64,000 nucleotides of DNA from Clostridia bacterium (GCA_017416345.1 JAFQCR010000028.1:35368-99367), one strand, 5' to 3'. Shown: positions 1-8,644, numbered from the stretch's first letter. Notes: generated by a model from the sequence alone, not told the origin. Program-made: numbers and translations.

Positions 1-968
1 TCATCGAAATGGCCAACACCACCGACGTTGACTGCATCATTTTGGGCGGTGACCTTATCCACGGAACCAACTCACACGCAAACTCTATGGCCGACCTTAA
101 CTACCTGGCACAGGTATTCCAGAAGGCCAAGGTCCCTGTGATCGCATCCCGCGGTAACCACGATAACAATGACTACCACGGCAAGCCCTGCGCTTTAGAG
201 CATATCATCACCAACGAGGAATGGACCACCACCCTTATCGATCCGCTTGCTAAGGATACTTTGGCAGTTCACGATACCGAAAACGATCCGTATTCGCCTT
301 ACTACTATATGGATTTCCCCGAGAAGAAGACCCGTGTTATCGTGCTTGATGCATGGAACTATCCCATCATTTCGACCGACGGTATCCATTCGACCTATTC
401 TGCCGAAAACGGTTGGGAGATGTACGGTGACAATGCTCAGATAGAGTGGTTTGCAAAGGTTGCCCTTGATGCCGAGCTTCAGGGTTGGAACTACGTTTTG
501 TCCACCCACGCACCTATTGTCGGTTCTATGTCGGGCAGCTCATCCAACGCCGGTCTTCTCCGCAACATTATCACCGCCTTCAACAACAAGACTACAATTG
601 ATGTGTTCGGCACTACAATGGATTACTCCAATTACGACGGTCAGATGCCTCTGAACGTTTCGGGTCACACCCACATCCAGTCGTGGAGAACACTTGGTGA
701 CGACCACGTAGCTGTCAACACCGGTTCGGGAAGATTTGCCTATTATACCGACGACGGCACCACCGATACCGCCACCGAAAAGCAGTATCAGCCTGTACGC
801 TGGGAGGGCACCTATTCCGAGGCCTGCTTCGATGCAGTTGTGTACGATCCTGCTATTAACACGATCCAGCGCTTTAACTTCGGTAACCGTCCCGACAACA
901 AGTTTGTCATAACCGATTCGGGTATTGAAATAACCGAAACACCGCACGAAGGAGAGTATGCAGAATGA
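1..968 (+). CDS. Calcineurin-like metallophosphoesterase, 5' partial
   Basis: The gene enters from the left edge, so its start and first metal motif (DxH) are missing. What remains shows the rest of the calcineurin-type phosphoesterase signature in order: GGDLIHG, RGNHDNND, STHAPI and SGHTHIQSW. These residues bind the two catalytic metal ions in the family. It is closely similar along its whole visible length to the next large gene (1190-2572), so the two are recent tandem paralogs. The reading frame is open from base 3; the ATG at 9 is internal, because the paralog has about 145 more residues before this point. The paralog is a lipoprotein, so this one is probably exported too (inference). 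Substrate unknown; related proteins cleave phosphomonoesters or phosphodiesters. Confidence 0.9.
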   Translation, partial: IEMANTTDVDCIILGGDLIHGTNSHANSMADLNYLAQVFQKAKVPVIASRGNHDNNDYHGKPCALEHIITNEEWTTTLIDPLAKDTLAVHDTENDPYSPYYYMDFPEKKTRVIVLDAWNYPIISTDGIHSTYSAENGWEMYGDNAQIEWFAKVALDAELQGWNYVLSTHAPIVGSMSGSSSNAGLLRNIITAFNNKTTIDVFGTTMDYSNYDGQMPLNVSGHTHIQSWRTLGDDHVAVNTGSGRFAYYTDDGTTDTATEKQYQPVRWEGTYSEACFDAVVYDPAINTIQRFNFGNRPDNKFVITDSGIEITETPHEGEYAE

Positions 969-1096
969 AACAATATGTAAAGCCTGATTTCGTGCTTAAA
1001 AGTCTGGTAGCCGAGGAAAATATCTCGGCTGACGGCTTTGGTAACGAAGTCCCTGTTGTGTCATTCCCCGGCAATTGGGTCGCCAATGACGATTGA
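965..1096 (+). CDS. 43-residue peptide with YxxP motif, coupled to phosphoesterase
   Basis: A short frame starts inside the stop codon of the phosphoesterase (ATGA overlap) and has a GGAGA ribosome binding site about ten bases upstream, so it looks translationally coupled. The peptide begins MKQYVKPDFVLKSL, is acidic in its middle and ends in GNWVANDD. The early Y-x-x-P followed by hydrophobic residues resembles small Clostridia proteins of unknown role and also the leader motif of some lasso-type peptide precursors. No maturation enzyme is visible nearby, so a RiPP role is speculative. A strong terminator follows directly, which fits it being the last gene of the transcript. Confidence 0.55.
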   Translation: MKQYVKPDFVLKSLVAEENISADGFGNEVPVVSFPGNWVANDD

Positions 1097-1117
1097 CACG
1101 TACGGAATTAAATGTTA

Positions 1118-1153
1118 AAATAAGGGAGGCAGGATTTCCTGCTTCCCTTATTT
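1118..1153 (+). terminator. Intrinsic terminator
   Basis: A 16-base stem (AAATAAGGGAGGCAGG against CCTGCTTCCCTTATTT, one wobble pair) closes an ATTT loop just after the small peptide gene and before the next phosphoesterase. The T-rich 3' arm and following bases fit intrinsic termination. Confidence 0.75.
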
Positions 1154-1189
1154 AAAAGCCTTCTTTTTTCAGTATTTGGAGTGATTTTT

Positions 1190-2572
1190 ATGAAAAACAT
1201 TTCAATATTCTTCCGCAAGATATTTATACCTGTGGCACTTATTTTGTGCATGGTGCTTTTCTGTACACAATGCGGCTCAGGCAATACCGCAAGCATAAAC
1301 AGCTCATCCGAAAATGCTTCATCAAGCACGGTCTCGACCGTGTCGAAGGACACCGCATCGACCGAAAGTGCCGAGCCCGAGCTTACCTTTGAGGAAAAGG
1401 TCAAGGCAATGGGAAGCGGCTATTGGGAGGAGTATAACGACACCCGTGATAAGCTTCTGGCCGCACAGTCGGACGGCAGTTTTTCCTTTATTATGCTGAC
1501 CGATATTCATATCGATTACGTTAAAAAGGTGGCTGAGGGGGAGGAATGGTATACCGTAACACCCGTAGGGGGCTCTCTGCCCGACCGTTACAACATTCAA
1601 AATGAGATCGCAATGGTCATCGAAATGGCCAACACCACCGATGTTGATTGCATACTTTTAGGCGGCGACCTTGTTCACGGAACACGGCCGCACTACAGTG
1701 CCTTGGGTGAGTTGGATTACCTTGCTGAGGTATTTAAGGAGGCCAAGGTTCCCGTGTTTGCGACCCGTGGCAACCACGACCATAATGATTATCACGGCAA
1801 GCCCTGTGCCTTGGAGCATATTATTACCGACGAGGAATGGACAACCCACCTTATAAATCCATTGGCAAAGGATATGACGATTGTCCGTCCTGATGGCAAC
1901 CCAAATTCATCGTATTATTATGTTGATTTCCCCGATAAAAAGACACGTCTTATCGTGCTGGACGGTTGGAACTATCCCGTTATCTCCGACGACGGTATTT
2001 ACTCGGTTTATTCTGCCGAAAACGGTTGGAGTTTCTATGGAGACGACGAGCAGGTCGAATGGTTCGCAAGTGAGGCTCTCGACCCCGAAAAGGACGGTTG
2101 GAATTACGTTCTGCTTACCCACGCACCCATCACGGGTGATGAAAGCGGAAGCTCGAACAATGCTAACCTTATCCGCAGCATCATCAATGCGTTCAACAAT
2201 AAGGCTTCTGTTTCGGTTTACGGTAAAGCTTACGATTTTTCAAAGGTCGATATCAAGCTTGAGCTCAGCGTTTCGGGTCATACACATATTCAGTCATGGC
2301 GTACTATGAGCAACAACCACGTTGCCATCAACACGGGCTCGGGCAGGTTTGCGTATTACCCCTCGGAAATACCTTTTGACAACGCCAACGGCAAGGAATA
2401 TCAGCCGATGCGTATTGAGGGCACCTACAGTCAGTCTTTGTTTGATGCTATTGTTTACGATGCAAAGGACCGCACTGCCAAGCGCTTTAACTTCGGCAAC
2501 CGCCCCGATAATCTGTTTGAATATACCGCCAACGGTATAGTTCACACCGAGGGAGAGCATCAAGTATGGTAA
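1190..2572 (+). CDS. Calcineurin-like metallophosphoesterase, probable lipoprotein
   Basis: A 460-residue protein. An N-terminal hydrophobic segment (about residues 11-27) ends in cysteines C25 and C28 followed by a Ser/Thr-rich linker, which suggests a lipoprotein although the lipobox is not canonical. The complete phosphoesterase signature follows: TDIHIDY near 104, GGDLVHG near 158, RGNHDHND near 194, LTHAPI near 309 and SGHTHIQSW near 362. The ATG at 1190 is preferred over a GTG at 1181 because GGAG at 1178-1181 lies eight bases before the ATG and overlaps the GTG. It is a close paralog of the upstream gene. Likely acts at the cell surface on a phosphorylated substrate that cannot be named from sequence. 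Confidence 0.9.
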   Translation: MKNISIFFRKIFIPVALILCMVLFCTQCGSGNTASINSSSENASSSTVSTVSKDTASTESAEPELTFEEKVKAMGSGYWEEYNDTRDKLLAAQSDGSFSFIMLTDIHIDYVKKVAEGEEWYTVTPVGGSLPDRYNIQNEIAMVIEMANTTDVDCILLGGDLVHGTRPHYSALGELDYLAEVFKEAKVPVFATRGNHDHNDYHGKPCALEHIITDEEWTTHLINPLAKDMTIVRPDGNPNSSYYYVDFPDKKTRLIVLDGWNYPVISDDGIYSVYSAENGWSFYGDDEQVEWFASEALDPEKDGWNYVLLTHAPITGDESGSSNNANLIRSIINAFNNKASVSVYGKAYDFSKVDIKLELSVSGHTHIQSWRTMSNNHVAINTGSGRFAYYPSEIPFDNANGKEYQPMRIEGTYSQSLFDAIVYDAKDRTAKRFNFGNRPDNLFEYTANGIVHTEGEHQVW

Positions 2573-2599
2573 CCCTGCATTGACTTTGGAGATGATAAT

Positions 2600-3736
2600 A
2601 TGGCAACCGTAAAAATCGACCCCATTTATATTGAAGAATTTGAAGATACCGTTAAAAAAGCCAAGCCGCTTATAACCGACACATCTTTTTGTGTTCTGCT
2701 GATGTCGGATGCTCATATCGAGTATTCGGGCGGGTTACAACCTGAGCGACCCGGTATTATGCGTCAGGTCGAGGCTATTCAGGCCTTGGCAGGTGAGATA
2801 GGCGCCGACGCAATAATGCTCGGCGGAGATATACTTCACGGAACCAACTCGCACGAGGGCGCAATGAGGGATCTCAATATTTACGCCGAAAGCTTTAAGG
2901 ATGCCCCCGTGCCGGTATTACCCACACGTGGTAACCACGATGACAACGGCTATCACAACACCAAAGACCGACCGGGAGATAAATATGACCCGCATTACTG
3001 TCCCATCGAGTACATAGTCAATCAGCAGATGTGGGTCGACACGCTGGTCGACCGTGTGTGCAAGGGCAAGGCGGTCCACGCCGACGGTGACCCCAAATCG
3101 ACCTATTATTACGCCGATTTCGAGGACAAAAAGGTCAGAATGATATTCCTCGATGCCTACGATTATCCGTATGTTTCGTCAAACGGTGTGCATATTGATA
3201 CGGCCTCCGAGGGCTTTAACCGCGTGCCCGATCATCAGATAAAATGGCTGTGCGACGTTGCGCTTGACACTGAAAAGGTCGGTTGGAATTTCATCGCCTG
3301 CTCACACGCACCGCTTAAAAGGTTTGGCACATACAAAAATGTCGAAGAGGTAATGGGGATCTTCTCGGCCTTCAATAACCGCAGGCTGTATAAAAACGAG
3401 CGTCTCAATATCGTCAAGGACTTCACCAAAGTCACCGCCTCAACTCCGTTGCAGCTGTTCGGTCACACACACCTGACCGTTACCAAAAGCTGTGCGCCCG
3501 AAAAGATGCAGCTTATCGGTGTCGGAAGCGCCAAGGTCTCGTTCTATCCGAAGTCCATTCCCGATCTTCTTGCCCACGGCGATTACGACTACGGCGAGAT
3601 GCACCCGAGAGTGGCAGGAACCTACACCGAGGCCAATATCGACGTTATCATAATGGACAAGGGCGTCATCAACAAAATACGCTTCGGCGCAGGTGTCGAC
3701 CAAAAATTTGACGTTTCGGATTATATGAATTATTAA
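2600..3736 (+). CDS. Calcineurin-like metallophosphoesterase, cytoplasmic paralog
   Basis: Third phosphoesterase of the tandem, 378 residues, 27 bases after the previous gene and with GGAG about eight bases before the ATG. It has no signal peptide, so it is probably cytoplasmic. Motifs in order: SDAHIEY near 36, GGDILHG near 75, RGNHDDNGYH near 111, CSHAPL near 234 and FGHTHL near 288, so the active site appears intact. It is more diverged from the first two than they are from each other and carries an insertion after GNHD. Pairing a surface and a cytosolic enzyme of one family suggests stepwise processing of one substrate, but this is inference. Confidence 0.88.
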   Translation: MATVKIDPIYIEEFEDTVKKAKPLITDTSFCVLLMSDAHIEYSGGLQPERPGIMRQVEAIQALAGEIGADAIMLGGDILHGTNSHEGAMRDLNIYAESFKDAPVPVLPTRGNHDDNGYHNTKDRPGDKYDPHYCPIEYIVNQQMWVDTLVDRVCKGKAVHADGDPKSTYYYADFEDKKVRMIFLDAYDYPYVSSNGVHIDTASEGFNRVPDHQIKWLCDVALDTEKVGWNFIACSHAPLKRFGTYKNVEEVMGIFSAFNNRRLYKNERLNIVKDFTKVTASTPLQLFGHTHLTVTKSCAPEKMQLIGVGSAKVSFYPKSIPDLLAHGDYDYGEMHPRVAGTYTEANIDVIIMDKGVINKIRFGAGVDQKFDVSDYMNY

Positions 3737-3737
3737 G

Positions 3738-3779
3738 AAAAAAGCTCCAAGCAACCGTTCGGTTTGCCTGGAGCTTTTT
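3738..3779. terminator. Bidirectional terminator between convergent genes
   Basis: A near-perfect stem (AAAAAAGCTCCAAGCAA against TTGCCTGGAGCTTTTT) with A-rich 5' and T-rich 3' sides sits between the convergent phosphoesterase and AraC genes and can stop transcription from both sides. Confidence 0.85.
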
Positions 3780-3780
3780 G

Positions 3781-4713
3781 TTATTCTTTTACCGAGCCTT
3801 TGAAGATGGTCTTTCTGAAATGGCCGGGAGTGTGACCTGTGAGTGAACGGAAGACCTTGCTGAAATACTGCGGATTTCCAAAGCCCAAGGTGTCCGATAT
3901 ACTCGTGAAATCCTGGTTGGTCTCCAGAATCAGCCGCTTGGCTTCCTCGATCTTAAGATACTGGAAGTAAGAGTTCACGGTCTTGCCGGTCTCTTTTTTG
4001 AAGTGACTGCAAACGTGGCCTCTGCTGTAACCGACCTGCTTGCAGATATCCTCGATGCTGACGGTTGAATACACGTGGCTTTCAAGTATCTCCACCACCT
4101 GCGAGACAAGCTCGCTTCGGTTGTCGCTGTGCTCAAAAAAGATCTTTTCCTTATTCTTTTCCTTTTTCAAGCCTTTGATTATCTGCAAAAGCAATATTTC
4201 AATATAATTGATATGTATCTGTCGGTCAAGATGCGGCGCTTTTGATTTTAAACTGCACCAATGCCCGTTGATGTCGTAGGCCTTGGCACCTGCCTCAAAG
4301 GCCAAGGACAGTATCTGGCGCTGTTCGGGGGTAAAATGCACAAAGGTCCTTGTGTTGTCGGGGAAAAACTCTAGCATCAGCTCACTGTTGCAAATGAACG
4401 AGGAAATAAATATAGAGGCCGAATGCTCGCCGTCGCAGTTGTTTCTGTGAGGGTAGCCTCTGCCGTAGATCACAGCATCGCCTGCGTGCATAATGACATC
4501 CTTTTCTTCGCTTTTATCAAGATAAACACCCTTTTCAAGGTATATGATCTCATATTCCTCGTGCTCATCAAGAGGATGATTGTAGGTGTACCGTGCAGGA
4601 AGCTCGAAATACCGAATGGTATATATCTTTTCTATGCTGATGGGTATTTCGGGAACGCAAGGCTCGTTATAATCGCCACGGTACTGGTTATTGGATTTTT
4701 CTTTAAAAGGCAT
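3781..4713 (-). CDS. AraC-family transcriptional regulator
   Basis: A 310-residue protein with a cupin-like sensor half (about 30-120, a HEEYE segment followed by HAGDAVIYGRG) and a C-terminal double helix-turn-helix (about 205-305) ending in the family signature GFGNPQYFSKVFRSLTGHTPG. It probably senses a sugar or related ligand and activates nearby genes; the tandem phosphoesterases and the GH16 gene are candidates. It begins nine bases after the HAD phosphatase gene, whose stop codon lies in its ribosome binding region (GAGGTG), so the two are co-transcribed. Confidence 0.9.
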   Translation of the reverse strand: MPFKEKSNNQYRGDYNEPCVPEIPISIEKIYTIRYFELPARYTYNHPLDEHEEYEIIYLEKGVYLDKSEEKDVIMHAGDAVIYGRGYPHRNNCDGEHSASIFISSFICNSELMLEFFPDNTRTFVHFTPEQRQILSLAFEAGAKAYDINGHWCSLKSKAPHLDRQIHINYIEILLLQIIKGLKKEKNKEKIFFEHSDNRSELVSQVVEILESHVYSTVSIEDICKQVGYSRGHVCSHFKKETGKTVNSYFQYLKIEEAKRLILETNQDFTSISDTLGFGNPQYFSKVFRSLTGHTPGHFRKTIFKGSVKE

Positions 4714-4722
4714 AGTATCACC

Positions 4723-5433
4723 TCAAAGCTCGGCTTCGATAAACCGCTTCAGCTCTTTAAATCCGCCGTGGGGGTATGCGCTTATATCCTTGTTTTCCTT
4801 GTTGATGATGCAATCGGTCAGCAAAAACACCTTCATGCCCAACGTTTCTGCCACCATATCCTCGGTCACGTCGTTGCCCACCATAAGGCATTCCTTGGGG
4901 TCAAGCTTCAGCTTTTCGCATATCTCAATGTAATACTTGGGGTTGGGCTTGCAATAGCAGGAGTTTTCGTATGTGGTGTAGAGCAAAAAGTCCGAGATAT
5001 CAAGGCCTGCCCACGAAGCACGGTTGCGTGTGGCGACCGAAGGGAACAGCGGGTTTGTAGCCAGCACAACGCCTTCCCCTTTAGCCTTCAACAGCTTTAT
5101 GACTTTGTCGGCCTCAGGTGCAAAGCCGCAGGCTTCCTTGGCCTTGCAAAACTCGTTGGAGTAAAATTCATCAAAGATCGGCTTGTGGTTTATGGCGTCA
5201 GGTCCGTAGATACCGCAAAAGGTGTCCCAAAAGGCTTGCTCGTTTATGCGGCTGCCGTCGTTTTTGACCATTGCCGCCGTGCCTGCCCAAATGTTTTTCA
5301 CAAGCGCTTTGGGCTCGTAACCCAAGGGTGCGGCCTTTATGGCAAGGTTGGTGAAATATATTTCCGTAAACCTTTCCTGATCCATTGGAAGCAATGTTCC
5401 GTCGAGGTCGAACAATACCGTTTTTATAGCCAT
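4723..5433 (-). CDS. HAD-family hydrolase (phosphatase-like)
   Basis: A 236-residue haloacid dehalogenase-type hydrolase. Motif I is FDLDGTLLPMD near residue 8, with the nucleophile Asp and the acid/base Asp two residues later; motif III/IV is MVGNDVTEDM near 190. A cap domain fills the space between, as in subfamily IA. Probable cytosolic phosphatase of a small phosphorylated metabolite. First gene of a two-gene unit with the AraC regulator. GGAGG precedes the ATG at good distance. The exact substrate cannot be read from the sequence. Confidence 0.88.
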   Translation of the reverse strand: MAIKTVLFDLDGTLLPMDQERFTEIYFTNLAIKAAPLGYEPKALVKNIWAGTAAMVKNDGSRINEQAFWDTFCGIYGPDAINHKPIFDEFYSNEFCKAKEACGFAPEADKVIKLLKAKGEGVVLATNPLFPSVATRNRASWAGLDISDFLLYTTYENSCYCKPNPKYYIEICEKLKLDPKECLMVGNDVTEDMVAETLGMKVFLLTDCIINKENKDISAYPHGGFKELKRFIEAEL

Positions 5434-5540
5434 AGAAACCTCCGAAAAAGTGAATTTTACCTTTTTATTTTACAATGCTTTATACCAAAAAGCAATATAT
5501 TAAAGTGTAAACTTTTTATAAAATCGTATTGTTATAGTAT

Positions 5541-5570
5541 AAAAAACACCCCAAGCCGAAGCTTGGGGTG
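5541..5570 (-). terminator. Intrinsic terminator of the transporter gene
   Basis: On the minus strand a perfect ten-base stem CACCCCAAGC/GCTTGGGGTG with a four-base loop is followed by a run of T, just downstream of the NhaC-family gene. Confidence 0.88.
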
Positions 5571-5592
5571 AGATTGAGATCTATGGATCAGG

Positions 5593-7386
5593 TTATGCGT
5601 TGGTCTTTTTGCCGAAGAACATCTTAATAACAAACAGGGTGCCGATCATAAGCACAAATGCAATGGGCAGAGCAATTATCCAGTTCTGGATAAAGCCTGC
5701 GATGATGTAGCTTACGAAGGAAACTCCTGCAACGGTGAGTGCATAGGGCAACTGTGTCGAAACATGGTTGATGTGGTTGCACTGACCGCCGGCCGAAGCC
5801 ATAATGGTGGTATCCGAAATGGGTGAGCAATGGTCACCGCAAACGGCACCTGCCATACAAGCGGAAATTGCAACAACTGCGATCTCGCCGCCCTGGTTGA
5901 ATACGCTAAGCACGATGGGGATAAGGATACCGAAGGTTCCCCAGGAGGTGCCGGTTGCGAACGAAAGTCCGACAGCGATAAGGAAGATGATGGCGGGCAG
6001 GAAGTTCTGCAATGCGCCTGCGTTGTTCTGGATAAGCTCGGCAATAAAGACGTTGGCACCGATAGAATCGGTCATGGCCTTGAGAGTCCATGCGCAGATA
6101 AGGATCATAATTGCGGGAACCATTGCCTTGAAGCCCTCGGGGATGGATTCCATACAAGCCTTGAACGAAAGCACACGGCGGCACATGAAGAATATGATGG
6201 TGAAGATAACAGCGAAGAACGAACCGTACATAAGACCTACGGAGGCATCACTGTTGGAGAATGCGGTGATGAAGTCCTCTCCGTCGAAGAAGCCGCCGGA
6301 GTAGATCATACCGATAACGCAAGCGATAACAAGGAAAATGACGGGAACGATAAGGTCGCAAACACGGCCTCTGGGGTTCTCGGGCAGAGCCTCAACAGCA
6401 TCCTGAACGCCGGCAGAGAACAGGTCTCCGTTCTTGGCGTTGTCCTCGTGCTTTTTCATCGGGCCAAACTCAAGGCCGGTGACCGCAAGGAAGATGAGCA
6501 TTGCGATGGTGAGCAATGCGTAGAAATTGTAGGGAATAGCGTGGATAAACAGCGACATACCGCTGTCCTCACCTGCGCCTGCGGCAAAGCCCGAAACGGC
6601 TGCTGCCCAGGAAGAAATGGGAGCGATGATACAAATGGGAGCTGCGGTAGAGTCGATGATGTAAGCAAGCTTTGCACGGGAGATCTTCTGCTCGTCGGTA
6701 ACAGGTCTCATAACAGAACCGACGGTAAGGCAGTTGAAATAGTCATCAACGAAGATAAGCACGCCCAAAGCAACGGTGGCAAGCTGTGCGCCCACACGTG
6801 ACTTGATATGTTTGGTTGCCCAGCGACCGAATGCGGCCGAGCCGCCTGCCTTGTTCATCATGGCAACCATTGCACCAAGCATTACAAGGAATACAAGGAT
6901 ACCGACGTTGTAGGAATCGGCGATTGAGCCGACAAAGCCGTCCGACAGAACGTGGGTTATAGTGCCCTCAAAGCCAAAGTTGGAGTAGATAAGTCCGCCT
7001 GCCAAGATTCCGATAAAGAGGGAAGAATAGACCTCTTTGGTGATAAGGGCAAGCACAATGGCGATGACCGGGGGAAGAAGAGCCCAGAAGCTTGCAAAAA
7101 GCGGGATCTCCTGGCGGACGGTTCCGAGAGCCGTCTCAAGGTTTTGGTCGAAATTGGGATCGGCATTGACATTGGTGTCATAAGCATCGATATACTCATT
7201 TGCCGAGTCATAGTCCGAAAGATCATACTGAACATCGTCAACGGTGACGGTGATCTGGGTGATCTCGGTGGTGGGTTCGTCTTCGGCTGCGGTTGCAGTG
7301 GTGAAAAGCGATGTGATACAGAAAACGACAAGGCACATCAATGCAACGGTAACCCAGACTTTGCGTTTTGCGGGTCGAAGTTTCAT
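5593..7386 (-). CDS. lysW: NhaC-family transporter, predicted lysine permease (LysW type)
   Basis: A 597-residue polytopic membrane protein of the NhaC Na+/H+ antiporter superfamily with many hydrophobic helices and conserved segments such as LIFVDDYFNCLTVG and GDHCSPISDTT. Unusually it starts with a signal-like segment (about 10-33) and an acidic, Asp/Asn-rich extracytoplasmic stretch of roughly 70 residues before the first conserved helix. A lysine riboswitch with terminator lies directly upstream. NhaC-type proteins under lysine riboswitches have been proposed as lysine transporters named LysW. Combining family and riboswitch, lysine import coupled to Na+ or H+ is the best call; transport direction and ligand remain inference. 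Confidence 0.88.
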   Translation of the reverse strand: MKLRPAKRKVWVTVALMCLVVFCITSLFTTATAAEDEPTTEITQITVTVDDVQYDLSDYDSANEYIDAYDTNVNADPNFDQNLETALGTVRQEIPLFASFWALLPPVIAIVLALITKEVYSSLFIGILAGGLIYSNFGFEGTITHVLSDGFVGSIADSYNVGILVFLVMLGAMVAMMNKAGGSAAFGRWATKHIKSRVGAQLATVALGVLIFVDDYFNCLTVGSVMRPVTDEQKISRAKLAYIIDSTAAPICIIAPISSWAAAVSGFAAGAGEDSGMSLFIHAIPYNFYALLTIAMLIFLAVTGLEFGPMKKHEDNAKNGDLFSAGVQDAVEALPENPRGRVCDLIVPVIFLVIACVIGMIYSGGFFDGEDFITAFSNSDASVGLMYGSFFAVIFTIIFFMCRRVLSFKACMESIPEGFKAMVPAIMILICAWTLKAMTDSIGANVFIAELIQNNAGALQNFLPAIIFLIAVGLSFATGTSWGTFGILIPIVLSVFNQGGEIAVVAISACMAGAVCGDHCSPISDTTIMASAGGQCNHINHVSTQLPYALTVAGVSFVSYIIAGFIQNWIIALPIAFVLMIGTLFVIKMFFGKKTNA

Positions 7387-7413
7387 AAATAGTCCTCCTC
7401 AAATTTATGCAAA

Positions 7414-7444
7414 GAAAAAAAGCCGTGGCGTACCACAGCTTTTT
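7414..7444 (-). terminator. Riboswitch expression platform terminator
   Basis: On the minus strand the stem AAAAAGCTGTGG/CCACGGCTTTTTTT lies between the lysine aptamer and the transporter start codon. When lysine is bound, this terminator is expected to form and stop transcription early. Confidence 0.88.
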
Positions 7445-7460
7445 GAAAAACAAAAGCGAT

Positions 7461-7614
7461 GATAGCCCTCCACAAACTGTGACAGTACGCGGCGTGTTTC
7501 ACCGCATCCCAACCGCAGTAGCCCGAAAAAACAACTACGGCTTCGGCAGTTATTCCCTTCACGTGGGTGTTTTCGCACCGTGGTCACGCTACTCATAATA
7601 ACCGCACCTCTATC
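7461..7614 (-). promoter_or_regulatory. Lysine riboswitch (L-box) aptamer
   Basis: Read on the minus strand, the 154-base leader has the conserved L-box blocks in order: GATAGAGGTGCGG at the 5' side, GAGTAGC, GTGAAGGGAATAACTGCCGA, GGCTACTG, GGGATGCGGTGAAAC, TACTGTCACAG and the closing GTGGAGGGCTATC. GATAG at the start pairs with CTATC at the end to close stem P1. It sits between a good promoter and a terminator ahead of the NhaC-type transporter, so it should shut off the gene when lysine is plentiful. Confidence 0.95.
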
Positions 7615-7626
7615 TTTGCTTCTTAC

Positions 7627-7655
7627 ATTATAAACGGAAAATGCCACAAAATCAA
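7627..7655 (-). promoter_or_regulatory. Promoter of the lysine riboswitch transcript
   Basis: Minus strand: TTGATT (7650-7655), 17-base spacer, TATAAT (7627-7632). The predicted start lies a few bases before the 5' strand of aptamer stem P1. Confidence 0.82.
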
Positions 7656-7686
7656 GTAGTTTGTGTAAAAAAGCAGAACAGTGTCG

Positions 7687-8502
7687 TTAAATCTGATAAA
7701 AATGCTTTTTGCGGAAGGCTTTGGGCGACATTTTGAAGCGCTCCTTAAAAACATAACTGAAATAGCTCTGCGAATTAAAGCCGCAACGTGCGGCAACGTC
7801 GACGATCGGCATATCGCAGGAGGCCAGCAGGCTTTGAGCCGCCGTAAGCCGTGTTCGGGTGATAAATTCGTTGGGAGGAAGGTCGGTCACCTGCGTGAAG
7901 ATGCGGTAAAAATAGGACGTACTCAAATGACACCGTTTGGCCAGAGTTTCGGCGTTCAAGGGTTCGGAATAATGCTCACGTATGTATTCGACCGATGTCT
8001 TTACCGCCGATTGGCTTGTGTCGGCAGGTACATTGTCCGAGGTGCTTACGGCGCAGTCCTTTCTTAAGGTGTAAAGCAGACGTATCAGCCGACCTGCTGC
8101 TTTGACGTCGCTGAAATCATCAAAATCGGGCTCGGGGTCGCAAAGAGCCGAAAACAGCTTTTTGTAGCTTTCAAAATCACAGCCTCTTATAAACTTAGGC
8201 AGGGTGGCAATAAGCTGACGCAAACGTTCATCGGTGGCCGAAAAATGTAAAAACAAAGCTTTGAAGTGTAAAAGGCTCTGACGCCTGTCCCCCGGGGAGG
8301 CCATCAGAATACAGCCTTTTTTTATCTCGTTGCGCTGACCGTTGATGAACGAAACACCGCCGTCCTCACAAAAAAGCTCAAGTTCGTATTCCTTAACGGT
8401 GCGCAAAGGGGTCAGAATCTCGCCGCCCTTAAAGCGGTATTCCTGTCGGATGCTTGTGTCAAATACTCCCGAGCCGAAAATTTTAGGTAATCCCGATTCC
8501 AA
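7687..8502 (-). CDS. AraC-family transcriptional regulator
   Basis: A 271-residue regulator with an N-terminal cupin-like half (a segment rich in Glu around YELELFCEDGG) and a C-terminal pair of helix-turn-helix motifs (about 168-268) including LAKRCHLSTSYFYRIF and CGFNSQSYFSYVFKERF. It is transcribed away from the GH16 glucanase gene, with 142 bases between the two start codons. That arrangement suggests it controls the glucanase in response to a saccharide, which is inference. Its other neighbour, the riboswitch leader, has an independent promoter. Confidence 0.88.
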   Translation of the reverse strand: MESGLPKIFGSGVFDTSIRQEYRFKGGEILTPLRTVKEYELELFCEDGGVSFINGQRNEIKKGCILMASPGDRRQSLLHFKALFLHFSATDERLRQLIATLPKFIRGCDFESYKKLFSALCDPEPDFDDFSDVKAAGRLIRLLYTLRKDCAVSTSDNVPADTSQSAVKTSVEYIREHYSEPLNAETLAKRCHLSTSYFYRIFTQVTDLPPNEFITRTRLTAAQSLLASCDMPIVDVAARCGFNSQSYFSYVFKERFKMSPKAFRKKHFYQI

Positions 8503-8577
8503 GCAAAGCCCTCCTTTTGGATAGAATTTCTAAAATATAAAAATTGAATATTGATAGCAATGCGCCGTTACACTTGC

Positions 8578-8583
8578 TATAAT
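8578..8583 (+). promoter_or_regulatory. Candidate -10 box of the GH16 gene
   Basis: TATAAT stands 62 bases before the GH16 start codon but has no good -35 box at normal distance. A weak -35 is typical of promoters that need an activator, and an AraC gene is divergently placed here. Confidence 0.45.
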
Positions 8584-8644
8584 TAGCATAGCACAGCAAG
8601 AAACACTTGTAAAGACCAAAATTTATAAAAGGAGTGTTGCCATT

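Noticed and set aside
4423-5571. 382-codon plus-strand frame across the AraC and HAD genes
   Set aside because: It spans two real minus-strand genes and their intergenic stop/start region, and has no protein-family signal.
5830-6801. Long plus-strand open frame opposite the transporter gene
   Set aside because: It mirrors the NhaC-family coding sequence, has Cys/His/Asp-rich unnatural composition and no ribosome site. The minus strand gene has family motifs and a riboswitch.
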